The notes below the pieces were generated by a model. That model made no database searches. It saw only the letters and a list, made by a program, of their open reading frames with translations, and was not told the DNA's origin. A DNA stretch of 64,000 bases from assembly GCF_003432385.1 (NCBI RefSeq), contig NZ_CP031841.1:1-64000 (forward strand). Reading direction: 5' to 3'. Position numbers and translations under genes: made by a program. Shown piece after piece: positions 40,637 to 51,288 of this stretch; position 1 is the first letter of the stretch, and the number at the start of each line of letters is the position of its first letter. Source of the DNA: Breoghania sp. L-A4. Lineage in GTDB: Bacteria; Pseudomonadota; Alphaproteobacteria; Rhizobiales; Stappiaceae.

Positions 40637-41034
40637 ATGCTGGACTCGGTCAATTGGATCGCGATTCTTGCCGCCACCATCGCCGCCTTCGTCTTCGGCG
40701 GCGCGTATTACGGCGTCCTCGGCAAGCAATGGATGGCCGCCGCCGGGCTGACGACGGAGGACACGAAGCCGACACCGATGCTCTTCGTGCTCGCGTTCCT
40801 GTGCCAGCTGGTGATGGCCTTCGTGCTGGCCGGAGTCATCTTTCACGCCGATGGCTATACGCTCGCCAACGGATTGACCGCCGGCGGGCTGATCTGGCTC
40901 GGCTTCGTGGCAACCACCCAGATCGTCAACCACCGCTACCAGGGCGCGCCGTGGTCGCTGACGATGATCGATTGCGGACACTGGCTCGGGCGCTGCTGAT
41001 CCAGGGCGCGGTGATCGGCTGGTTGGGGGTGTGA
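40637..41034 (+). CDS. DUF1761 membrane protein, frameshifted at its end
   Basis: Four membrane helices (WIAILAATIAAFVFGGAYYG, FVLAFLCQLVMAFVLAGVIF, LTAGGLIWLGFVATTQIVNH and the C-terminal one) and the overall pattern fit the DUF1761 family of unknown function. The read frame ends at 40999 within the last helix. Adding one G to GGG at 40988-40990 continues as HWLGALLIQGAVIGWLGV to the stop at 41034, about 132 residues, completing the fourth helix. A ribosome-binding site (GGGAGGG) precedes the ATG. Confidence 0.82.
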
Positions 41035-41103
41035 AGGGCACACCATCAGGGGCGCGAATGTGTCGCGCAGATCGCCACCGTTCGCATCGCACCCGACCCC
41101 ACC

Positions 41104-41238
41104 GTGTCATGCCAATCTTCCGGGACACAACACGAAGGCGGGCATCCAGTAACCACAGGCCTCCCGGCCCGTGCGCCAAGGCCGACCACACGGGTTGCTG
41201 AATCCCCGGTCAGGTCTGCGGCCTCCCGAGGATGACAC
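41104..41238. repeat. dispersed repeat, copy B
   Basis: The second copy of the element at 6680-6797. It starts GTGTCATGCC and ends CCGAGGATGACAC. It shares GGCGGGCATCCAG, ACCACAGGCCTCCCGGCC and TCTGCGGCCTCCCGAGGAT in the same order. Near its left end a stretch of about 20 bp replaces the 5 bp found in copy A. Confidence 0.75.
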
Positions 41239-41318
41239 CGCGGAGGACCAAGAATGATCAGCGGACACCGCCTGACACAACCAGTGCACAACCAAACACC
41301 CGCAAGCCAACGTCGTGC

Positions 41319-42350
41319 TCAGATGATCTCGTCCTCGTCGAACAGCGGATCGCCGCCGAGTTCCTCTTCCATCTGACCAACCCGGTCCTGCGCCTCGCGG
41401 TGCTTGGGCACCCGCGCGATATGGGCGATGGCGTCGCCCTGGTTGACGGTGGGCAGGTTGGTGCGGCCGATGATGATGCCGTCCTCGGGCGCCGGAATCT
41501 CGATCTCCACATCGCCAAAGGGATCGGTGACGATGCCGACGACCTCGCCGGCCGCGACGCTGTCGCCCGCCGCCTTGAACAGCCGCAGGATTCCGCCTTC
41601 CGGCGCCCGCATCCAGAAGCTAGAGCGTGAGACGACCGGCTTGATCTTGCTGGACGAGGAGCTCTTGCCGGCGATCATGCCAAGGCGCTTCATCACCCGC
41701 AGAATGCCCTTCACACCAACGCGGATCGACCATTCGTCGAACCGCAGCGCCTCGCCGGCTTCATACAGCAGCACGTCGACGCCGGCTTCCGACGCCGACT
41801 TGCGCAGGCTTCCGTCGCGCAGCGGCGATTTCAGGATCACCGGCGCGCCGAAGGCTTCCGCCAGCTCCAGCGTCTTGGGGTTGTTGGCCGAGGTACGGAT
41901 CTGCGGCAGGTTGGTGCGATGCGCCGCCGCCGTGTGCAGATCGATGCCCATGTCCGAGCGCACCACCACCTCGCGCATGAACATGTCCGCGAGCTGGGCG
42001 GCCAGCGACCCGCCCTCGCTGCCGGGGAACGAACGGTTGAGGTCGCGCCGATCCGGCAGGTAGCGCGAGTGGTTGATGAACCCGTAGGCGTTGACGATCG
42101 GCACCGCCAGAAGCGTGCCCTGAAGCCGGTCGAGCGCAGGGGTGCGCAGCACCCGGCGGATGATTTCCACGCCGAGAATCTCGTCCCCATGCACGGCGGC
42201 CGACAAAAACAGGGTCGGCCCCGTCTTGCGCCCGTGCACCACATGCACGGGCAACGTCATCGGCGTATGATTGGAAAGGACGGAAAACGGCAGATCCACC
42301 GTCTTCCGGCTGCCCGCCGGAATGCGGTCCTTGCCGATGACGAACGCCAT
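41319..42350 (-). CDS. succinylglutamate desuccinylase/aspartoacylase-family protein
   Basis: A 343-residue zinc carboxypeptidase-fold deacylase. Zinc ligands are in [15 protein letters not shown] (HGDE) and [17 protein letters not shown], and the substrate-binding Arg region is [12 protein letters not shown]. The C-terminal 110 residues form a beta-rich, biotinyl-like domain ([20 protein letters not shown]) typical of this subfamily. Its start overlaps the stop of the RimK-like gene by one base (TGATG). The real substrate is probably a modified peptide or small molecule handled together with the ATP-grasp partner. Confidence 0.88.
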   Translation of the reverse strand: MAFVIGKDRIPAGSRKTVDLPFSVLSNHTPMTLPVHVVHGRKTGPTLFLSAAVHGDEILGVEIIRRVLRTPALDRLQGTLLAVPIVNAYGFINHSRYLPDRRDLNRSFPGSEGGSLAAQLADMFMREVVVRSDMGIDLHTAAAHRTNLPQIRTSANNPKTLELAEAFGAPVILKSPLRDGSLRKSASEAGVDVLLYEAGEALRFDEWSIRVGVKGILRVMKRLGMIAGKSSSSSKIKPVVSRSSFWMRAPEGGILRLFKAAGDSVAAGEVVGIVTDPFGDVEIEIPAPEDGIIIGRTNLPTVNQGDAIAHIARVPKHREAQDRVGQMEEELGGDPLFDEDEII

Positions 42351-43254
42351 CAGCCGCGGCCCTCGTCTTCGTCTTGTTCGGCTTGGCGTTCTTTTCTAGC
42401 AGTTCGATGATCTTGCCCGCCACATCGATGCCGGTGGCCTTCTCCACACCTTCAAGGCCCGGCGAGGAGTTGACCTCCATCACCACGGGGCCGTGATTGG
42501 AGCGCAGCATGTCGACGCCGCAGACGTTCAGTCCCATGGATTTGGCTGCGCGGATCGCGGTGGAGCGCTCCTCGGGCGAAATCTTCACCGACGCGGCGCT
42601 GCCGCCGCGATGCAGGTTGGAACGGAATTCGCCTTCCGCCCCGGTGCGCTTCATCGCCGCAATCACTTTGCCGCCGACCACCAGGGCGCGGATGTCCGTG
42701 CCGCCGGCTTCCTTGATGAACTCCTGTACCAGAATGTTGACGTTGGCGCCGCGGAACGCTTCGATCACCGACTTCGCGGAACGCTCCGTATCCGCAAGCA
42801 CGACGCCGATGCCCTGGGTGCCTTCCAGCAGCTTGATCACCACGGGCGCGCCGCCGGCGGTCTTCAGCACTTCCTCGGTCTGCTTGGGGTCATGGGCAAA
42901 GGTGGTCACCGGCAGGCCGATGCCGTCGCGCGCCAGCAGCTGCGTCGAGCGCAGCTTGTCGCGCGAACGGCCAATCGCCACCGATTCGTTGAGCGGATAG
43001 ACCCCGGCCATCTCGAACTGGCGCAGAACGGCCAGGCCGTAGAAGGTGATCGACGCGCCGATGCGCGGAATCACCGCGTCATAGCCCTCGAGCTTCTCGC
43101 CGTTGTAGAAGATCTCCGGCCGCCGCGACGCTATGTTCATGTAGCATCGCAGCGTGTTGATGATGTCCAGCTGATGGCCGCGTGCTTCCGCCGCCTCGAC
43201 AAGCCGGCGGTGCGAATAGAGGCTGGCGTTGCGGGCAAGCATAGCAATCTTCAT
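42350..43254 (-). CDS. rimK: RimK-like ATP-grasp ligase, frameshifted near its end
   Basis: An ATP-grasp peptide ligase of the RimK type (in E. coli it adds glutamates to ribosomal protein S6). Visible features are [57 protein letters not shown] and [20 protein letters not shown]. As read, the frame runs on into the next gene. Adding one base to the CCC (plus strand) at 42360-42362 ends the protein at KTKTRGRG with a TGA overlapping the next ATG, about 301 residues, the family length. Its neighbours suggest a shared protein or peptide modification pathway. Confidence 0.88.
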
Positions 43255-43301
43255 GAGAATCCTCCTCAGCGTCCGGCGTCATTACCGTAACGGAACCGAA
43301 T

Positions 43302-43822
43302 CTAATCTGTGAGCCGGTCCATGGCCGTCTGGCACCGAAACGAACCGGACGGGTCGACAAGCATGCGGCGCTTCATGGCCTGGCGGCCGATCAGCATCGG
43401 GATTTCCATATCAGAGCGATCAGTCAGCGACACGTCGATCTTCCAGCGCCGGTTTCCGATCACCAGCGTCGTCTTGACGACATAGCGCCGTTCCACGTGG
43501 CCCGACGAACTCTTGATATCCCGGATATCCACCAACCGCGCCCAATGGCGCAGCTCCGTATCATGCGCTTCCTCGCGCAACGCCAGATCGAAATTCACCC
43601 AGCTTTCGCCGTCCTTCTCGACAACGACCACATGCGGCGCGTGCAGCGCGGAGGAGCGCGCTCCGGTATCGATCTTGGCCAGTATGCGCGGCACGTCGAG
43701 ATCGGGCAAAGACACCCATTCCCGCCATCCGACAATCAGCTTATCGCGCTTGGGCTGGTCGCCCCGGAAACCTTGACGCCGCGGCCGCGCGATGCTGCCC
43801 TCTTAATTCCAACGCCATCCAT
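43302..43822 (-). CDS. RimK-associated retropepsin-like aspartic/zinc protease, frameshifted near its start
   Basis: The conserved part (VSLPDLDVPRILAKIDTGAR, with the protease Asp-Thr-Gly, and PMLIGRQAMKRRMLVDPS) belongs to the putative ATP-dependent zinc protease family that is encoded with RimK. The frame starting at ATG 43822 is cut after 29 codons. Adding one base to the GGG (plus strand) at 43752-43754 joins it as ATSPKRDKLIVGWREWVSLPDL, restoring the family's GWREW motif and a length of about 173. If not an error, only a shorter product from the GTG at 43715 is possible. Confidence 0.8.
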
Positions 43823-43863
43823 GGAAATCGGTTCCGGATCGTCGTTGCGCGTTGCCCGTAAGT

Positions 43864-44139
43864 TCACTCCGCGAGCACTCCTTCATTGACCCTGCGATAG
43901 CTGGTGAAAGCCTTCTGGCTGAGGATCACATAAAAGCTGTCGAGGTCGATAAACACGTAGCCCAACTCATAGAGCGCGCGCGTCAGCGCCGAAATGTCGT
44001 CACTGTAAAGCCGCCGCACGCCCGCCATCTGGCGCAGGTACTTCTGGGAGATCCGAAACCGCCCGCGCGGCTTTCCCGCAAAGGGTTGTTCGTACAGCTC
44101 CGCGAGTCGCGCCGCCACGTCACTTGCCGGTATCACCAC
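43864..44139 (-). CDS. small hypothetical protein
   Basis: A 91-residue protein (VAARLAELYEQPFAGKPRGR, YLRQMAGVRRLYSDDISALT, YELGYVFIDLDSFYVILSQK). The middle part reads like a small helical DNA-binding fold, but I do not recognise a family. It precedes the protease/RimK/deacylase set in the same direction, about 40 bp before the protease start, so it may belong to that operon. Confidence 0.68.
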   Translation of the reverse strand: MVIPASDVAARLAELYEQPFAGKPRGRFRISQKYLRQMAGVRRLYSDDISALTRALYELGYVFIDLDSFYVILSQKAFTSYRRVNEGVLAE

Positions 44140-44279
44140 GGCCCAGCCTCCATCACCTGCGACAGAATATATCGTGCTACATAAATCAAAAATTGCCTAA
44201 GTCAAAAAATTTTTGCATATAGACGAAATAATTTGTGCTTTTTGGCGGATCTCATCCCGCACCGACCGGAGGACACCGC

Positions 44280-45653
44280 ATGGCGCCCGTCATTCCAGCC
44301 GCAAGTGAAACCCAGATCGATCCGGTCGCGAGTTTTCTCGAAACCGTTCAGGAAGGAGATGTCAGCCGCATCGAGGAATCGCTCGACGGACTGACGGCCA
44401 GCGATCAGGTTCGCGCGCTGCTCAACATGGGGGCGGACGATCAGGAAAAGCTGCTGCATCTGGTGGACCCCAAGCTCGCCGCCGACGTGGTGGAGGAACT
44501 TCCGCAGGAACGGGCGGCCGAGATCATCGAGCGGCTGGACGCCAAGACCGCCGCCTCGATCCTCGAGGAGATGGATTCCGCCGACCAGGCGGACGTCTTC
44601 AGCGAAATGCACGACGCGGAAGCGGAAGCGATCTACTCCGAGATGGCGCCGGATGCGGCCGAGGACGTGCGCAAGCTCGCCGAGTATCCCTCCGACACCG
44701 CGGGCGGGCTGATGTCCACCGATGTCTTCACCTTCGTGGAGACGGAGACGGTCGGCACCATCCTGCGACGCGTCGCCTCCGAGGACGAGGATTTCGAGCG
44801 TTACCGCGGTCAGCACCCCTATATCCTGGACGCGGAAGGCCGGCTCGTCGGCGTCGTCTCCCTGCGCACGCTGATCACCTCCAAGCGCTCGGTTCCGCTC
44901 AAGGACGTGATGGTGGCGCCGCTGTCGGTCTCGCCGTTGACAGAGCTCGGCGATCTGGAGGACGTTTTCGACGACTATCCGTTCCTCGGCATTCCGGTGG
45001 TCGACGAGGCCGGCCGGATGATCGGCACCGTGTCGCGCACCGCGGTCAGCGACGCCTCGCTGCATCGCGCCGAGGATGATGCGCTGAAGATGCAGGGCGT
45101 CGTGGGCGATGAGATCCGCTCCATGCCGACCCTGCTGCGCGCCCGCAGGCGCTTGTCATGGCTGACCGTCAACATCGGGCTCAACATCGTCGCCGCCAGC
45201 GTGATCGCGCTCTATGAAGAGACGCTGACGGCCGTCATCGCGCTCGCCGTGTTTTTGCCCATCGTCTCCGACATGAGCGGCTGCTCGGGCAATCAGGCGG
45301 TCGCCGTCACCATGCGCGAGCTGTCGCTCGGCCTGGCGCGGCCCGTCGACATCGTGAAGGTGTGGCTGAAGGAGATCACCGTCGGCGCCATCAACGGGCT
45401 GGTGCTGGGCATCCTCATCGGCCTGGCCGCCTGGGCGTGGCGCGGCAACGCGTGGATAGGCGTGGTCGTGGGCGTGGCTCTGGCGGTCAACACCCTGGTC
45501 GCCGTCTCCATCGGCGGCACGGTCCCGCTGGCGCTCAAGCGCTTCAACGTCGATCCCGCGGTCGCCTCGGGCCCCATGCTGACGACCATCACCGACATGG
45601 TCGGTTTCTTCCTGGTGCTCAGCCTGGCCTCTGCGATGCTACCGTTGCTGTGA
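44280..45653 (+). CDS. mgtE: magnesium transporter MgtE
   Basis: A 457-residue channel. The cytoplasmic MgtE N domain (about residues 20-125, with DPKLAADVVEELPQERAAEI) is followed by two CBS domains (about 130-250, PSDTAGGLMSTDVFTFVE) and five membrane helices (about 280-457, with ADGVRxxG-type regions such as LPIVSDMSGCSGNQAVAVTM). It imports Mg2+ and closes when internal Mg2+ is high. The ATG at 44280 follows GGAGGAC. The leader upstream is AT-rich; I do not see a classic Mg riboswitch. Confidence 0.96.
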   Translation: MAPVIPAASETQIDPVASFLETVQEGDVSRIEESLDGLTASDQVRALLNMGADDQEKLLHLVDPKLAADVVEELPQERAAEIIERLDAKTAASILEEMDSADQADVFSEMHDAEAEAIYSEMAPDAAEDVRKLAEYPSDTAGGLMSTDVFTFVETETVGTILRRVASEDEDFERYRGQHPYILDAEGRLVGVVSLRTLITSKRSVPLKDVMVAPLSVSPLTELGDLEDVFDDYPFLGIPVVDEAGRMIGTVSRTAVSDASLHRAEDDALKMQGVVGDEIRSMPTLLRARRRLSWLTVNIGLNIVAASVIALYEETLTAVIALAVFLPIVSDMSGCSGNQAVAVTMRELSLGLARPVDIVKVWLKEITVGAINGLVLGILIGLAAWAWRGNAWIGVVVGVALAVNTLVAVSIGGTVPLALKRFNVDPAVASGPMLTTITDMVGFFLVLSLASAMLPLL

Positions 45654-45800
45654 CGCTGGCGCGCCATCTGCGACTTATTGCGGTCCTACGAAAGTTACAG
45701 CGGTGCTGTATGGACGTGATTGGCAGCAATACGCATAATGCCGCCAACTCAATTCAGGCGCCGAAAACGACGCCGGGACATCACTTCTGGGAGGGTGCCG

Positions 45801-47747
45801 ATGTCGGACAACGTATTTCCCGTGCCCGCGGATATTGCCGCCGGAGCATTGATCGATAACGATAAATATCTCGAGATGTACCAGAGGTCGGTCGATGACC
45901 CGGCCGGCTTCTGGGGCGAACACGGCAAGCGGATCGACTGGATCAAGCCGTATACCAAGGTCAAGAACACCTCGTACGACTACCACAACGTCTCGATCAA
46001 ATGGTTCGAGGACGGCACGCTCAACGTGTCCGCCAACTGCGTCGACCGCCACCTTGAGACGCGCGGCGACCAGGCCGCGATCATCTGGGAAGGCGACGAT
46101 CCGTCCGAGAGCAAGGTCATCACCTATCGCGAGTTGCATCACGAGGTGAATGTCTTCGCCAACGTGCTGCACGCGATGGGCGTCAAGAAGGGTGACCGGG
46201 TCACCCTGTACCTGCCGATGATTCCGGAAGCGGCCTACGCCATGCTCGCCTGCGCCCGCGTCGGCGCGGTGCATTCGATCGTCTTCGGCGGTTTTTCGCC
46301 CGACAGCCTGGCCGGCCGCATCAAGGACTGTGATTCGAGCGTCATCATCACCGCCGACGAGGGTCTGCGCGGCGGCCGCTCCGTGCCGCTGAAGGCCAAT
46401 GTCGACAAGGCCTGCGAGAAGCTGACCAATGTCTCCAAGGTCATCGTCGTCAAACGCACCGGCGGCGACATTTCCATGAAGGACGGCCGCGACGTCTGGT
46501 ACCACGAGGAAGCCGACCGGGTGTCCGACCACTGCGCACCGGTGGAGATGAACGCGGAGGATCCGCTGTTCATTCTCTACACCTCGGGTTCCACCGGCCA
46601 GCCCAAGGGCGTGATGCACACCTCGGGCGGCTATCTGGTCTACGCCTCGATGACGCATCAGTACGTCTTCGACTATCACGACGGTGAGGTCTACTGGTGC
46701 ACGGCGGACGTGGGCTGGGTCACGGGGCACAGCTACATCGTCTACGGGCCGCTGGCCAACGGCGCCACTACATTGATGTTCGAGGGCGTGCCGACCTATC
46801 CCGACGCTTCGCGCTTCTGGCAGGTGTGCGACAAGCACAACGTCAACATCTTCTACACCGCGCCCACCGCCATCCGCGCGCTGATGGGCGCCGGCGACGA
46901 GCTGGTGAAGTCGACCTCGCGCAAAAGCTTGCGGATTCTCGGCTCGGTTGGCGAGCCGATCAATCCGGAAGCCTGGATGTGGTACCACAATGTGGTCGGC
47001 GACGGCCGCTGCCCGATCGTCGATACCTGGTGGCAGACGGAAACCGGCGGCATTCTCATCACCCCGCTGCCCGGCGCCACCGCGCTGAAACCCGGCTCCG
47101 CGACGCGGCCGTTCTTCGGCGTTCAGCCGGCGCTGGTCGACGCGGAAGGCACCCTTCTGGAAGGCGCCACGGACGGCAACCTGGTGATCCTGGACAGCTG
47201 GCCCGGTCAGATGCGCACGGTCTACGGCGATCACGAGCGCTTCGTGCAGACCTACTTCGCCACCTACAGGGGCATGTATTTCACCGGCGACGGCTGCCGC
47301 CGCGACGAGGACGGCTATTACTGGATCACCGGCCGCGTCGATGACGTAATCAACGTCTCTGGCCACCGCATGGGCACGGCGGAGGTGGAATCCGCGCTTG
47401 TCGCCCATGCAAAGGTGTCGGAAGCCGCCGTCGTGGGCTATCCGCACAACATCAAGGGGCAGGGGATCTACGCCTATGTCACCCTGATGGAAGGCGAGGA
47501 GCCGAGCGACGAACTGAAGAAGGAGCTGGTGGCCTGGGTGCGCAAGGAGATCGGTCCGATCGCCTCGCCGGACCTGATCCAGTTCTCGCCAGGCTTGCCG
47601 AAAACCCGCTCGGGCAAGATCATGCGCCGCATCCTGCGCAAGATCGCCGAAGACAGTTTCGACAGCCTCGGCGACACCTCGACGCTGGCCGATCCCGGCG
47701 TGGTCACGGATCTGATCGACAACCGGCAGAACCGCCAGACGGCCTGA
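45801..47747 (+). CDS. acsA: acetyl-CoA synthetase
   Basis: A 648-residue enzyme that makes acetyl-CoA from acetate, ATP and CoA. Motifs are [57 protein letters not shown] and [17 protein letters not shown], where the Lys is the usual acetylation site that switches activity. The ATG at 45801 follows GGGAGGGTG. A terminator follows its stop. Confidence 0.97.
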   Translation: MSDNVFPVPADIAAGALIDNDKYLEMYQRSVDDPAGFWGEHGKRIDWIKPYTKVKNTSYDYHNVSIKWFEDGTLNVSANCVDRHLETRGDQAAIIWEGDDPSESKVITYRELHHEVNVFANVLHAMGVKKGDRVTLYLPMIPEAAYAMLACARVGAVHSIVFGGFSPDSLAGRIKDCDSSVIITADEGLRGGRSVPLKANVDKACEKLTNVSKVIVVKRTGGDISMKDGRDVWYHEEADRVSDHCAPVEMNAEDPLFILYTSGSTGQPKGVMHTSGGYLVYASMTHQYVFDYHDGEVYWCTADVGWVTGHSYIVYGPLANGATTLMFEGVPTYPDASRFWQVCDKHNVNIFYTAPTAIRALMGAGDELVKSTSRKSLRILGSVGEPINPEAWMWYHNVVGDGRCPIVDTWWQTETGGILITPLPGATALKPGSATRPFFGVQPALVDAEGTLLEGATDGNLVILDSWPGQMRTVYGDHERFVQTYFATYRGMYFTGDGCRRDEDGYYWITGRVDDVINVSGHRMGTAEVESALVAHAKVSEAAVVGYPHNIKGQGIYAYVTLMEGEEPSDELKKELVAWVRKEIGPIASPDLIQFSPGLPKTRSGKIMRRILRKIAEDSFDSLGDTSTLADPGVVTDLIDNRQNRQTA

Positions 47748-47781
47748 GGCGCTCCGCGCGATACAGACCTGAAATGAATAT

Positions 47782-47806
47782 GGGCGCGACCTTGCCGGTC
47801 GCGCCC
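47782..47806. terminator. terminator between acsA and the TadG-like gene
   Basis: A perfect 10-bp stem (GGGCGCGACC / GGTCGCGCCC) with a 5-nt loop TTGCC is followed by TCTTCG on the plus strand and flanked by an AT-rich stretch on the other side. It lies between two convergent genes. Confidence 0.75.
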
Positions 47807-47853
47807 TCTTCGCATCCCGCCGATCGTTGCGCCGGCGTGGATTGGATAAGCCG

Positions 47854-49253
47854 TTATTTCGACAGATAGACGCCCTTGATCTTCGACGAGATTGCCTGAA
47901 ACGCCGCGATCAGGTTGTTCGCATCCTTGGCGAAATAGTAGGTCGTATTCACATCGGTGGCGCACGCCTGCATCACCTTTGCGCCTGCAGAATTGTCGTT
48001 GCTTCCAAAGTAAATAGAATAAAGAGACGCTCCAGTTTTCTTGGCTTCGGCGCAAATTTTCTTCGCTCTTGTAGAGGAAACATTTGTTGAATTCTCTTTC
48101 TCCGGCTCTTCCTGCCAGCGATCAGTATAATTCTTTTTATTCGAATAAGATTTATGATCGTAATCCACGCATTGACCCGAATAATATTTGCCACTATCAA
48201 ACTGAATTCCATAACGTGTTCTATAATTGCACGGCGGACCGCCAAAATAATAGTTTGTGTTAAAATCACCATCCGTCATGAAGATCAGGAACTTCACGAC
48301 GTCCTCGTCATCATATTCGCCAGGAGCGCTGTCGGACGGCCACAGGTTGGACCACTTCGGCGAAAGGGAATACCACCCCCAGGCAACGCCGGTCTGTCCG
48401 GCGGTGTAGCCCTCACTCTTCAATTTCTTGATCGCTGACGTCAGCTTGTTGCGCTTGGCGGTGAGCGGTTCCATCTGCGGTGTCGAGGCGCAACCGTTCG
48501 AGCCGCCCCAAAGAAATCGGAATCCTTGTCGGCGTAGTTGTAGGTCGCGTCGGTATACTTCTCGCCGCCCTCGCGTTCGGTCACGCAATTCTGCGTGCCG
48601 GCATTGCCATCCGTCACCTTATGCGCATATTGACCGAGATTGACGCCCTGGCTGTAAGGCACGAGTGAGATACGGACCTTGCTGTTTTTCTCGGACGTCC
48701 CTTCCGGAATGAGCTCGTCCACGACGGACTGCGCCGCCGTGCGCAATGTATCCATATCGCGCATCATCGAGCCGGTGATATCGAGCACCAGCGCCACCTC
48801 GACATACTTGCTGCCAAAGCGCACCTCCGCGACCACCGAAACCGGAATCGTGCGAATCCCCAGAAGCTGAACGAAGGCCGTCGGGACGTACGCCTGAGCC
48901 GTTGCCGTTATCACGCCGTTGATGCTGTCGATGACCGGCACCACGTCCTCGACCTCGGCAATGCCCGCGAGCTTGACCGCGGCAGTTTGAGCGAAGGTGT
49001 CCTTGATCAGCGCCTTCGCCTCGTCGACATCCTTGGCGGTCGACAGGTACCGCGCCCCGGCCAATGCTGCGGCGTCCAACTCGTTGGCGATCAGCCCGCG
49101 GGTGTTGACGGCGCGGCCGTAATCGACGGCGCCGCCGGCCGCTCCAATGACAACAAGCATCGCCAACGCCCAGATCAGGACGATGGAGCCGCTGCGCGAG
49201 GGGCCGAACGCCCGGGTTGCCTCGCGGTATCGTTGCACGACACGCCGTAACAT
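47854..49253 (-). CDS. TadG-like protein with von Willebrand A domain, copy 1, frameshifted
   Basis: The N-terminal helix and region (GSIVLIWALAMLVVIGAAGG, then VDYGRAVNTRGLIANELDAA) match TadE/TadG pilus-assembly proteins. A von Willebrand A domain follows with MIDAS residues in VLDITGSMM and IFMTDGDFN. The frame breaks after the NYADKDSDFFG stretch; adding one base to CCCC (plus strand) at 48506-48509 gives FFGGGSNGCASTPQMEPLTA and one protein of about 466 residues, as in the intact copy 2. The start at 49253 follows GGGAG. Coding DNA at about 47990-48270 is markedly AT-rich compared with the rest. Confidence 0.85.
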
Positions 49254-49621
49254 CCGCAGTCTCCCTTCGGCACACACGCCGCAATCACAGTTCCTGTAGC
49301 GCAAGCGTCCGGCCAGAAAGGAAGACCCGGCCCGCAGAATTCCGGCGCGCTTGAGTAACCATTGGATTTGAAGAGGAAATTGGCGGTGTCGTGGTTAGCA
49401 AAGGATTAAGTAGCGAGGATTTTTACATATTAATTCGCAGATGCGGAAATCGGTCATGACATTCTTGACTCATAGCAGGCCCGGTTCGGAACAAGGCATT
49501 AACGGGGTATAAAGATACCTGCCGCTTCTGGCACAGCCCCGCCGACCGGCGCTGCATGCGTTCCAACAACAAAACGGGCGCGACGTTTCCGCCGCGCCTT
49601 CGTCTCGAGCGTTTCGACAGC
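49254..49621. other. intergenic region between the two TadG-like genes
   Basis: About 370 bp, unusually AT-rich at 49370-49520 (for example GGATTTTTACATATTAATTC), which probably contains the promoter of copy 1. The terminator of copy 2 is at its far end. No gene seen. Confidence 0.5.
49576..49598 (-). terminator. terminator of TadG-like copy 2
   Basis: An imperfect GC-rich hairpin (GGGCGCGACG / CGCCGCGCC) with a TTTC loop is followed on the minus strand by GTTTTGTTGTT. It begins 23 bp after the stop of the gene at 49622. Confidence 0.65.
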
Positions 49622-51070
49622 TTATTTTGACAAATATATCGACTGGATCTTGTTGGCGATCACACTGAAGGCGCTCACAAGCTCGCTGTCGGAATCCGCG
49701 TAGAAAAAATGGTCCGTTGAGCTGGCGCAGTAATTCATCAGTTTCTTGCCAAAGTTCGAATTGATTGTCTCGAAGAAAATAGAATAGACTTCGACACCAG
49801 ACTTCTTCATTTCATCACACAGCTTGCGGCCGCGAGCAGCAGGCTCATCGTCATAACTTGGGCTGGGGTACCAGGTCTGATACCAGGTCGTCGTCGTGGT
49901 GGTCTTTTCGCAACCCTTGTCCTTGTGCCAGTCCCAATCCCAGCCCCAGCCAGGCGAGCCGCCATTGAAACAACTGACCGTGGAGGTCTCCTCCTTGGCG
50001 TCATACTTCATGTTGAACCCGCCATCGGTCATGATCACGGCGATTTTCAACGTGTCATCCTCGCCATACGCGACCGGATCGCTTTCCGGCGGCCACAGAG
50101 ACGCCCACTTCGGCGACAGCGTGTACCAGCCCCAGGCGATGCCCGTCTGGCCAGCGGTGCCATAGTGGCCCTCAAGATCCTCGATGACCTTCAGGAGCTG
50201 AACGCGTTTGGCCGTCAGCGGAAGAATGGACGTCGAGGGACACGCTTCGGGCGGATTAAGCCATGGATCAGGGTTCGCACCGGGCCCCGCTTGAGTTTGA
50301 TACGCCTGTTCTCCGCCAAAGAACTTGGAGTCTTTTCCATCGTAGTCATATACTGCATCGGTATACATCTCCGCGCCGTATCGCTCAGTCACGCATTTCC
50401 TTGGACCAGAGTTCCCATCGCTGACCCGAGTCGCGTATTCGCCAAGATTGACACCCTGGCTATAAGGAACGATCGAGATCTTTACCTTGCTGTCCTGATG
50501 CTTTGTTCCCTCGGGAACCAGCGTATCGACGATGCTTTTTGTCGCGGTCTTGAGCGCCTTCATATCGGCGGGGTCATCCGCCATCGACCCGGTCACATCA
50601 AGCACCAGCGCCAATTCGACATATTTGGTGCCAAAGCGCACTTCCGCGGCCACCGAAACCGGAATGGATTTAATTCCCAGCAATTGCACGAAGGCCGTCG
50701 TGATATTCGCCTGTGCCGTTGCCGTGATCACGCCGTTGGTGCTGTCGATGACCGGCACCAAGTCCTCGACCTCGGCAATGCCCGCGAGTTTGACCGCGGC
50801 GGTTTGGGCGAATGTGTCCTTGATCAGCACCTTCGCCTTGTCGACATCCTTGGACGTTGCCAGATAGCGCGCACCAACCAGGACCGCGGCGTCCAACTCG
50901 TTGGCGATCAGCCCGCGGGTGTTGACGGCGCGGCCGTAATCGACGGCGCCACCGGCCGCACCGATGACCACAAGCATGGCCAGCGCCCAAATCAAGACAA
51001 CCGATCCGCTCTGTGCGGCGCCGAGTGTCTGCACAGCCTCGTGTATTCTTTGCGCACCACGCCGTACCAT
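49622..51070 (-). CDS. TadG-like protein with von Willebrand A domain, copy 2
   Basis: A 482-residue intact paralogue of the downstream copy 1. It has the same TadG-like membrane anchor (SVVLIWALAMLVVIGAAGGA), a MIDAS in LVLDVTGSMADD, the metal-site IVMTDGGFNMKYD, and the shared ending QSIYLSK. The anchor and first 200 residues are close to copy 1; the middle and C-terminal loop regions differ, with Cys pairs and a WGWDWDWHKDKG stretch. The start at 51070 is preceded by GGGAGACTGC, the same leader as copy 1. Such proteins are surface or pilus-associated adhesin-like factors; the role here is inferred. Confidence 0.88.
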   Translation of the reverse strand: MVRRGAQRIHEAVQTLGAAQSGSVVLIWALAMLVVIGAAGGAVDYGRAVNTRGLIANELDAAVLVGARYLATSKDVDKAKVLIKDTFAQTAAVKLAGIAEVEDLVPVIDSTNGVITATAQANITTAFVQLLGIKSIPVSVAAEVRFGTKYVELALVLDVTGSMADDPADMKALKTATKSIVDTLVPEGTKHQDSKVKISIVPYSQGVNLGEYATRVSDGNSGPRKCVTERYGAEMYTDAVYDYDGKDSKFFGGEQAYQTQAGPGANPDPWLNPPEACPSTSILPLTAKRVQLLKVIEDLEGHYGTAGQTGIAWGWYTLSPKWASLWPPESDPVAYGEDDTLKIAVIMTDGGFNMKYDAKEETSTVSCFNGGSPGWGWDWDWHKDKGCEKTTTTTTWYQTWYPSPSYDDEPAARGRKLCDEMKKSGVEVYSIFFETINSNFGKKLMNYCASSTDHFFYADSDSELVSAFSVIANKIQSIYLSK

Positions 51071-51288
51071 AGGCAGTCTCCCTTCAGCCCTGCGACCGCG
51101 GCCTCCTCGCCTTTGCGGACATGCTGTTCGCCTGACGCTGTCCAATACAATCCCATGTAAAAACTGCCGTTACGTTAAAACTGAAACAAGGAACACAACG
51201 AACACGGCGGTACGCACGCGTTGGCATCCGCAGCGGCGTATGGCGCACGAAGGGTGGAAAGGGATGGTGTGCGGGGCGGCGCGAACCC

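Noticed and set aside
41761-43254. A single 497-residue RimK-deacylase chain
   Set aside because: The last 200 residues are out-of-frame translation of the deacylase gene. Adding one base gives a normal RimK end (TKTRGRG) and a coupled start, so this is a frameshift and not a fusion.
44140-44279. Magnesium riboswitch before mgtE
   Set aside because: The leader is only about 140 bp, AT-rich, and shows no multi-stem fold by eye; it looks like a promoter region.
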